Positions 57,121 to 64,000 of a stretch of DNA of 64,000 bases are shown here, one piece after another. Every line of letters begins with the position of its first letter. Positions within the stretch are counted from its first letter, which is position 1. A model generated the notes under the pieces. It did no database searches and had not been told where the DNA came from. It was given only the letters and a program-made list of their open reading frames with translations. The translations under genes and the position numbers were made by a program. Source of the stretch: Anisodus tanguticus (taxonomy: Eukaryota; Streptophyta; Magnoliopsida; Solanales; Solanaceae); NCBI GenBank assembly GCA_034509755.1, contig CM067551.1, positions 18,844,501 through 18,908,500 of the forward strand, given 5' to 3'.

Positions 57121-57535
57121 AACAAAAATATTCTCATATATGTAATATATCTACTGGTAAACTCCAAAGGGAGACACATTTTGAGGTTTAATTAAGATAA
57201 CCAAGTTATCTATTTCTTATAATCATCAGGTAATGCTGCAAATTAATGAACCTATATTGAATGCAATAAAGGATTATTATTGTGTCTAAAAGGTAAAATT
57301 TGCCCAAAATTAGGAAATCAAATTCTAAGATGCTTTGACAAAAAAAAAAGTGTAAGAAATAGATTCAGAAAAGCATTGTTGTGGCACAATACGTTATAAT
57401 TTGTTTATTACACAAAAATATTTCTCTATCTGCCCGTTAGAAAGTGGAGCCAAAATTAAGTACATTAGCTTTTACAAAAGTCGGTTTTTTCACCTCTTAC
57501 AAAATATATAAAGTTATAAATACATGTTTCATTAC

Positions 57536-57700
57536 TATAGAATAGTGTAAACCTCCTTAATAAAATTCTCTTATTAATGTAATATATATATAATATACAA
57601 TTGTAGTCCTAATAGAATTATGATATCTATTTTACATTAATTACATTAAATATTAATTACAGAATGTATTGTGAATATATATGGAATATATTCACTATCA
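57536..57700 (-). repeat. Copia B 3' LTR
   Basis: Alignable along all 165 bases with the 62558-62722 copy at roughly 85%. Followed by CACCCCCCTCAG, the polypurine tract complement. Confidence 0.9.
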
Positions 57701-60700
57701 CACCCCCCTCAGTCGGAGCGGGAGGAGGCCAGACGCTGAGACTGAATCTGAAGTCAAGGAACCGTTGCCGAGGAAGCCCCTTTGTGAAGATATATGCGTA
57801 CTGATACGAAGAAGGAATATGCAACACCCTAACATGACCCATTGCAACATTCTCACGAACAAAGTGAATATCCATCTCAATATGTTTGGTTCGCTGATGT
57901 TGAACCGGGTTATGAGACAAGTAGACAACAGATATGTTATCACAGTAAACCAAAGATGCCTTACGTATGGGACAATAAAGCTCAAGAAGGAGATTTTGGA
58001 GCCAACATATCTTGGCAACAACGTTCACAACACCTCAATATTCTGCTTCTGCACTCAAACGGGAAAGCGTGGCTTGCCGCTTGGCAGATCACACTATAAT
58101 ATTATCCCCAAAAAATACACAATAGCCGGACGTAGAGCGACAGGTGTTTGGACATCCTGCCCAATCTACGTCTGTGTAGGAGAGCAATCTAGTCGGTGCG
58201 GAGGGATATAAATGAAGTTCATATTCAATAGTGCCATTAACGTACCGAATGATATGCTTAAGAGTTGTAAAGTGAGGCTCCATAGGAGCGTGCATGAACA
58301 AGCAAACATGCTGAACCGCATATGCAATATCTGGTCGAGTGAAGGTGAAATACTGAAGATCACTTGTGGGACTCCTATAAAGAGAGGGATCGCTGACCGG
58401 ATCCCCGTCATCTGGTCACTGATATCCCTAAAAAATAACTCAACTTACCTAAGTCACTCATAGAAAATCTGTACTTGAGTAGAGCAATGATCTCGTGCTT
58501 CAGGCTATATGAAGAAGTTGTAAGAACAATATCATCCATATATAACAGATGGTAACCTGTGTCAGTACCTCGATAAAAATGAACAATGAATGATCACTCT
58601 TGCTGCACACGAAGCCGATTTGTATGATGGAAGTGTCAAATCGCTCATACCAAGCCCTGAGGGCTTGTTTCAACCCATATAGTGACTTACGAAGATTACA
58701 AACATGTTGAGGAGTCTCCGAATGCCAAATCCTGACGGTTGATGCATATAAACGGTTTCTTTCAAATCCCCATGTAAGAGAACATTCTTCACATCAAGCT
58801 GGTAAATAGACCAATTCTTCCCCATAGCGATGCTCAAAATCATACGGATGGTAGTTGACTTAACCACTAGCCTGAAAGTCTCACCACAATCAACACCCTC
58901 TTGTTGCCCTGTGAAATTTTCCACAAGTTTGGCCTTGTGACGTTCAAGGGCACCATTATCTCTGAACTTATGATGAAATAGCCACACACAACGGATACAT
59001 TCACCCCCTCAGGTCGTGGAACAAGATCTCAAGTGCACTGTGAAGTAAGCGCATTAAACTCCTCACGCATGGCCGCATTCCGATTCGGGTCAAGTTTGGC
59101 TAAGGTTGCGTTTTTAGGTATCGGAGAGATGGTTTGAGTGTATAAATTAAAGTAAACTTTGGGTTTGAAAATCTCATATTGTGCACGGGTTTCCATACGG
59201 TTGGTTGGGTGATGGATCGGGTGTAGGGGCGGTATGTGGGGACTGTGGATTGGGCTGGTTAGTTGCAGGACTAGGTCATAAGATGTTGGGCTGGGCAGTT
59301 TTATCACTGAGGCTGGATGGTGGGACTGGGCTGTGAGGTATTAGAGTTGGGAAGTGTTGTAACTAGGTTGGATATGTGGGAATTGGGCTGGGTAGTGGGT
59401 GTATTGGGCTGAGCAATTGCGGTAATGGGCGATGGGGCAGGGAGGGTCAGACCGGATGCAGTGGGTGGGGCTGATGGTTAGGTGATGTGGCAGTAGGGTC
59501 CATAGCTAGGGTAGTGGGTGACGGGTTTGTATTTGGCTAATATAGTGCATTTTGAAGTAGATGGGAGGTGTCCGAGTCATCAAGGAAATCGTAATCAGTG
59601 ACTCAAAATTTTTGGATATTGGCGAACGTGAAGACTTTCTCATCAAACGTGGCATGGCGGGAGACTAGGACTTTACTTGTGGATAACTCATAGCACAAGT
59701 ACCCCCTATGATTTGACGGGAAACCTAGGAAGATGCAAGGGGTGGAGCGAGGCGCTAATTTGTGAGGGACCGTGGAGGCAAGATTTGGGTAATAAAGATA
59801 ACTGAAAATTCGAATGTGATTATAGGAGGGGATCCGACGGAAAAGGATTTCGGTGGTGTCCTAGTTTGGATCGTACGGGTAGATAAGATGTTAAGAATGT
59901 ATTCTACCATTTTAACGTATATACCCAAAAGGTATTGGGGGAGAGACACATGAAAAAAGAAGGTACGAATCATATTGTTAATGGTGCGAAGAATTCGTTC
60001 GGCTTTACCATTTTGAGGAGACGTATGGAGGCATGAGAAACAAAAAATCATGCCATTAGCCGCACAAAAGTTATGAAAAGAGGAGTTAATAAATTCACGA
60101 CCATTATCACATTGAAACATTTTGATATTTTTCCAAATTGCATTTTAAGAAAAGTATGAAATTCAAGGAGTTTGGAGAAAACTTAAGACTTAAGTTTAAG
60201 CGGATAAACCCAAAGGAAGTGAGGAAAATCATCCAGTAATACCAAATAATATCTATGACATAAGTTGCTACATATAGGTGATGTCCATAAATTCGCATGA
60301 ATAATATCAAAGGGAGAGAAAGTAATACTTAAAGAAGACGTAAACGGAAGTCTAACATATTTTCCTAGATGACAAGACGAGCAACTATGGGAAAGTTTCC
60401 TTTTATTACATTGAATTAAATTGCGATTTTTAAGAAAATAAAAAATATGATTTCCCGGATGTCCAAGTCTACTATGCCACGTTGATGGAGAGATTGCAGC
60501 TAGAGCAGTGGGTGGAATGACAGTGGCAACGGACATGTATAGGAAAGGATAAAGGTCTCCCACACTATTGCATCTCGTAAGAAGAGTCCTCGTACATATG
60601 TCTTTCGCAAAAAAACCAAACGAGTCAAAATCAATAGATACAAAATTATCAGTGGCATTTTCTAACAGATATTAGGTTCTTGATAATGTTAGGGGCATAT

Positions 60701-60876
60701 AAGATGTGTTTAATGGAGTAGTGGGGGTACGGTGGTGGACTTAGTGTATGGCCAAACCCTTGAATTGGAATGCGATGACCATTTCCGACCATAAAAGATT
60801 GAGGAGTATTTAAATTGCGCAGTTGAAGAAGATTACCAGAATTGTTGGTGAGGTGAGACGTGGCACATGTATCCAT
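57657..60876 (-). pseudogene. Copia B pol: protease, integrase, RT, RNase H
   Basis: Protease: 60876-60649, with DTCATSH at 60873-60853 where element A has DTGATSH, so the Gly next to the catalytic Asp is lost. Integrase: 60563-60183 (TWHSRLGHPGNHIF; SCSSCHLGKYVRLPF; FDIIHANLWTSP) and 60120-59755 (FQCDNGREFINSSF; HTSPQNGKAERILRTI), covering the zinc site, the second Asp and the Glu context. RT: 58987-58670 (GETFRLVVKSTTIRMILSI), with YMDD at 58542-58531. RNase H: 58411-57657 (SYTDVDWAGCPNTCRSTSGY; FTKGLPRQRFLDFR). Multiple frameshifts. Confidence 0.88.
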
Positions 60877-62002
60877 ATACCATGCATCGTCGGGCTGCTG
60901 AATATTTAAAGTACCAAAAGCCTGGCTTAAATCTGTTGGGACTAGTCATGCCGTCACCTGCTGAGCCGATGTGAAATGGGCATGAGGGACTGGGCCTGCC
61001 TGGCGAGCCACGGGATATGCTCCCAAGATACTGGGCCTCTGCTGAGTCCACTGAAGAGGCTGGGCCGATGGAAAACCGCCGGTGGGTGAGGTCCAGTTAC
61101 CGTACAGTGGCCAGGGCAGTGGGCCGGTCCATTGTTGCGGTTGCTGGCATGTTGTGGATTGCTTGAATTATTGGCCCAATTCCTACGGCCTCTACTTTTT
61201 CCTCCTCGGCCACCCCGCGACCCTTGCCTCTACCACCACCGTAGTTGTTTTGTGGCGGGTGGTGGTCGGAGTACAGTGGCTGATCAGCAGGTACGGTGGT
61301 AGTGGCGTCAACTACCAAGGCCTTAGGATTGTGTTCGTCCTGTTTTGCACTTCTCGTCTCCTCTAACAACAATTGGGACGAGGCTTTATTGAAACTCGGT
61401 AGGGGGTCGGATTGTTGGATCATCGTAGCAAGGGTGTCGTAGTCACCATTTGGCAAACCATTAATTAATTGCAAAACCATCTTTGTGTCTGAAACTGGAT
61501 TACCCACATTAGATAATTGGTCGGCAAGCAATTTTAGACGTTTGCAGTAGTCAGCCATATTTGCAAAGTTTTCAAGACGGGTGGTGTTGAATTTCTCTTC
61601 AAGATACACAGCACATGTATGTTTGTTGTCTTGAAAAATCTCCTCTAACCGTGTCCATAACTCATGGGTTGTGGCCTCGGTCTTCATAATAGTATGAAGT
61701 AAGTCATTGGAGATAGTGCCACAGATCCACTGCTTGACGATGTCATCAATTCGCCTCTACGTCATGTCGGTGACGTCGGGAGGACGGGGATAGGTGGTAT
61801 CAATATGGTCAAGTACGTTGTAAGCACATGCATGAATATGGAAGAGTTCAACCCATGACGCGTATTGTCTATCCACCAGATCAAGAATCAACGGTATGAA
61901 GTTCTTGATATTGGTTATGGCGAAAGCTGGATGAAAAGTGGTGGAGGTGGAAGATGGATGAGGATTTATGACGCCAGGTGTTGAGGAAGCGGGAGAAGCC
62001 AT
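60877..62002 (-). pseudogene. Copia B gag
   Basis: ATG at 62002 (MASPASSTPGVINP). 62002-61757 includes ELFHIHACAYNVLDHIDTTY. 61687-61097 is a 196-codon open segment with HELWTRLEEIFQDNKHTCAV, then LINGLPNGDYDTLATMIQQS and SQLLLEETR, the Copia gag-polypeptide (UBN2) signature. The Gly/Arg/Gly-rich end (GGGRGKGRGVAEEE) is the RNA-binding part. Broken by a stop near 61755 and a frameshift after 61097. Confidence 0.87.
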
Positions 62003-62039
62003 TAGGGTTGCCGAAAATTGTTGGAAGAATATCAGGTGT

Positions 62040-62470
62040 GGGGATGCCGTATATCAACTGTATAAAAGCGGTATACAGGTTTGCTTGGGTGATGTTTCTC
62101 GGGTTGGCTGTATATTGCATGTATACCTAATGTATACGGGCGAGAAAAAGGGAATACGGGGTTGGGTGTTGTGTATATCTTAGTATATCAGTGGTATACA
62201 AGTTTGTTGTTAGAAGAAAGGGAGAGATGGGGGATGTATATCACTGTATATCGGGGGTATACAAGTTTGTTTGTAGAGAAGAGGTCATATATCACGGAGG
62301 AGCAGGGTATAAGAGTTGTATATCATGAAGGTATACGGATTGTATATCAATGTATATCAGGGGTATACATGTTTATTTGTAGAGAAGATGTCGTATATCA
62401 CGGAGGAGCAGGGTATACGGGCTATATATCACGAAGGAGCAGTGGTATACGAGGCTGTATACGATTGATT
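62040..62470 (-). repeat. leader minisatellite of Copia B, expanded
   Basis: More than fifteen GTATAC or GTATATC steps in 430 bases, partly as longer units (CAGGGGTATACATGTTTATT; GTATATCACGGAGGAGCAGG occurs more than once). It lies between the primer site and gag, as in element A, but is about 2.5 times longer. Confidence 0.88.
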
Positions 62471-62543
62471 TTCCGTCGGAAGAGGAAGGCGGAGAAGAGG
62501 GGTACGACGGCCACACTAGGGTTTATGGTAGGTATGGATTTTT

Positions 62544-62557
62544 GGCTCTTGATACCA
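62544..62557 (-). other. Copia B primer binding site
   Basis: TGGTATCAAGAGCC on the minus strand, identical to element A and directly next to the LTR. Confidence 0.85.
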
Positions 62558-62722
62558 TGTAGAATAGTGTAAATGTCTGTGATGGAGTTCTCTTATTAAT
62601 GTAATATATATAGAGTATACAATTGTAGTCCTAATAGAATTAAAAGCTCTATTTTACATTAATTATACTAATTATTAATTACAAAATATATTGTGAATAT
62701 ATATTGAATATATTCACTATCA
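62558..62722 (-). repeat. Copia B 5' LTR
   Basis: TGTAGAATAGTG to ATTCACTATCA on the plus strand, followed by ATTAC. Confidence 0.9.
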
Positions 62723-62727
62723 ATTAC

Positions 62728-64000
62728 TAATGTAGCTCTGAAATATATCTATCCTCTTGATATTTGATTCTCATCAAGTCATGCCCAAATAACTAGTGAT
62801 AATTTTGGGTGTGTTTTCAATTTTTTCATGTTTGATTGATTAAAATATTTTAAAAAAATATTAAAAATTAGAAAAATGACTTTCCTTACAAAGAGGAGAT
62901 AAAATAAATTTCATAAATGGTCTTCCATATTAATCGTCTCTCCACCACCCCTAACACTCCACCCGCACCCGCAACCCTATCCTCCAGCACACATGCCACA
63001 CTCTGCACCCTCACCCCATCCCTCAAACCTCGTAAGTCCTACCCCCACCCCCAATAGTGATGAAACCAAAAATTTCATTAAGGGTGTTCATGTTAAAACA
63101 GATGTGTATATGAGTGTGTATACGAGTAGCATATTGGTGTATACAAAAGTGTAAAGTGAGCTGTCGATGAGCTGTCATTAGGCAATTAGTTTGTTAGGAT
63201 TGTCACGTGGAGTGAAATTACATTGCACCTATAAATGTAACCTTCTGACTGATCTGTTGTCTAATGAAAAATATCTTCTTTATTCTTATTCTCTCAAACT
63301 TCTCTCTGCATGTATGCAATTTCAGTGGTACTATGAATAATGTATCATTGATCCAGATTTAAAAGTTCAAGATTATATCAATGCAATATATTTTTACTTA
63401 TATATGCAATATTCCTTTTACATAGTGTATAATTATTTCCGACAAAGGATGTTCAACTTGGCTACCCTTCAGTCTAGGTAGCTAAGCCGCTGCCACATCC
63501 TCACCCTCGATTCACCCCACTCCCACTTTCTCCTCTATTGACATAGCGTTTGTCTAAATTATATATAAATAATCTCTGAATAATATTTTTTATTTATTTA
63601 TCGGATCGTAGAAAATAAATAAAAAAATAACTTATTTTCTAAACAAACATTACATTTTCCTTCATTACCAAACACACTTACCTCCTTTTTTTTTCCACCT
63701 TTAAACTTTTCATTTCTCGTTAGAATATGAATCATGTTGACTGCAGACTTAAAGGCTGAGATTCTTCTTAACTTAATAAATTTTGCATAGTTGAAGGATA
63801 AAAAAGAATACCTTTACTTTTTACTTTCCACGAATAAAAGGGGAAAAGGAAAAGGGATGGAAGGCCGTTAATTGATTTAATTCTGTTCAGAATAAAATAG
63901 ATATACTTAGCTCACTTGTTTTACTTATCATAGAAAATTATATTGCTTTTCGTCAAAAAAGGTTTGATTAGATTGAAAAGAAATATATCGAAAGACTATA
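62728..64000. other. intergenic; no gene seen
   Basis: C-rich foldback core at 62930-63055 (CACCACCCCTAACACTCCAC), similar in complement to the G-rich core at 50150-50210. A possible LTR fragment near 63190-63310 begins TGTTAGGATTGTCACGTGG and has CTATAAATGTAACC. A second C-rich block lies at 63490-63530. No ORF is supported. Confidence 0.45.

Larger units (their letters stand above)
55553..57530. other. intergenic; no gene seen
   Basis: Carries a perfect 13-base-arm palindrome (55741-55772), a three-unit tandem repeat and a possible solo LTR, listed separately. Confidence 0.5.
57536..62722 (-). mobile_element. Copia element B, Ale/Retrofit-like, TSD ATTAC
   Basis: Two 165-base LTRs (57536-57700 and 62558-62722) are flanked by exact ATTAC (57531-57535 and 62723-62727). 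The primer site and gag-protease-integrase-RT-RNase H order match element A, with near-identical text in many places (for example QLDVKNVLLHGDLKETVYMH against element A). The left LTR has TA for the usual TG. Frames are broken throughout. 5187 bp. Confidence 0.93.

Noticed and set aside
57681..58211. 176-codon plus-strand open frame
   Set aside because: It is the complement of Copia B RNase H, which has clear motifs on the minus strand.
49020..62470. TATAC arrays as a CRISPR-like or centromeric array
   Set aside because: Units vary in length and sequence and lie exactly in Copia leaders; this is eukaryotic transposon DNA.

Overview
This window looks like nuclear DNA from a flowering plant, most likely a member of the Solanaceae. 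The basis is one intron-containing plant gene (mitochondrial lipoyl synthase), plant Copia lineages (Sirevirus and Ale/Retrofit-like), RTE LINE tails, a plant hAT family, and an endogenous plant pararetrovirus (Caulimoviridae) of a kind known from Solanaceae. I cannot fix the species. Only one host gene is recognisable in 64 kb; the rest is transposon, viral fossil and degenerate intergenic DNA.

Layout. (1) 1-12091, minus strand: a decayed Sirevirus-type Copia element with a 5' LTR, tRNA-Met primer site, gag, protease, integrase, RT/RNase H and a downstream env-like region that runs off the left edge. A hAT element (hAT-1, 3594-7127, perfect 8-bp target duplication) is nested in its RT. (2) 12707-25720: a composite unit, namely an LTR copy, then about 8.9 kb of endogenous caulimovirid DNA (13096-21952), then a second LTR copy that was later split by hAT-2 (22013-25346). 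The whole unit is bounded by the 5-bp direct repeat TCATT, as if it had integrated like an LTR retrotransposon. This is the most unusual object in the window. (3) 25721-28632: old unresolved repeat DNA. (4) hAT-3 (28633-31323, minus, lacking one end). (5) 31826-38344, minus: lipoyl synthase, four coding exons, 378 codons, intact reading frame, with a 5'-truncated RTE LINE in intron 2. (6) hAT-4 (38440-41934, minus), inserted less than 100 bp upstream of the lipoyl synthase start codon. (7) 41943-44449: intergenic DNA with a SINE candidate and hairpin-forming tandem repeats. (8) Ale/Retrofit-like Copia element A (44450-49404, minus). (9) Intergenic DNA with foldback elements, then hAT-5 (51872-55544, plus, perfect TSD) carrying a small secondary insertion. 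(10) Intergenic tandem repeats, then Copia element B (57536-62722, minus, TSD ATTAC), a relative of A. (11) A right flank of low-complexity and repeat debris.

How parts relate. Only lipoyl synthase looks functional: it makes protein-bound lipoyl cofactor in mitochondria. The transposons and the virus carry stops, frameshifts and lost catalytic residues. Nesting gives a relative order: the Sirevirus and the LTR-virus unit were in place before hAT-1 and hAT-2 jumped into them. Five copies of one hAT family, with unusual GC-rich C/G-block subterminal regions, show a local burst of that family. All function calls rest on motifs read by eye. No database search was run.
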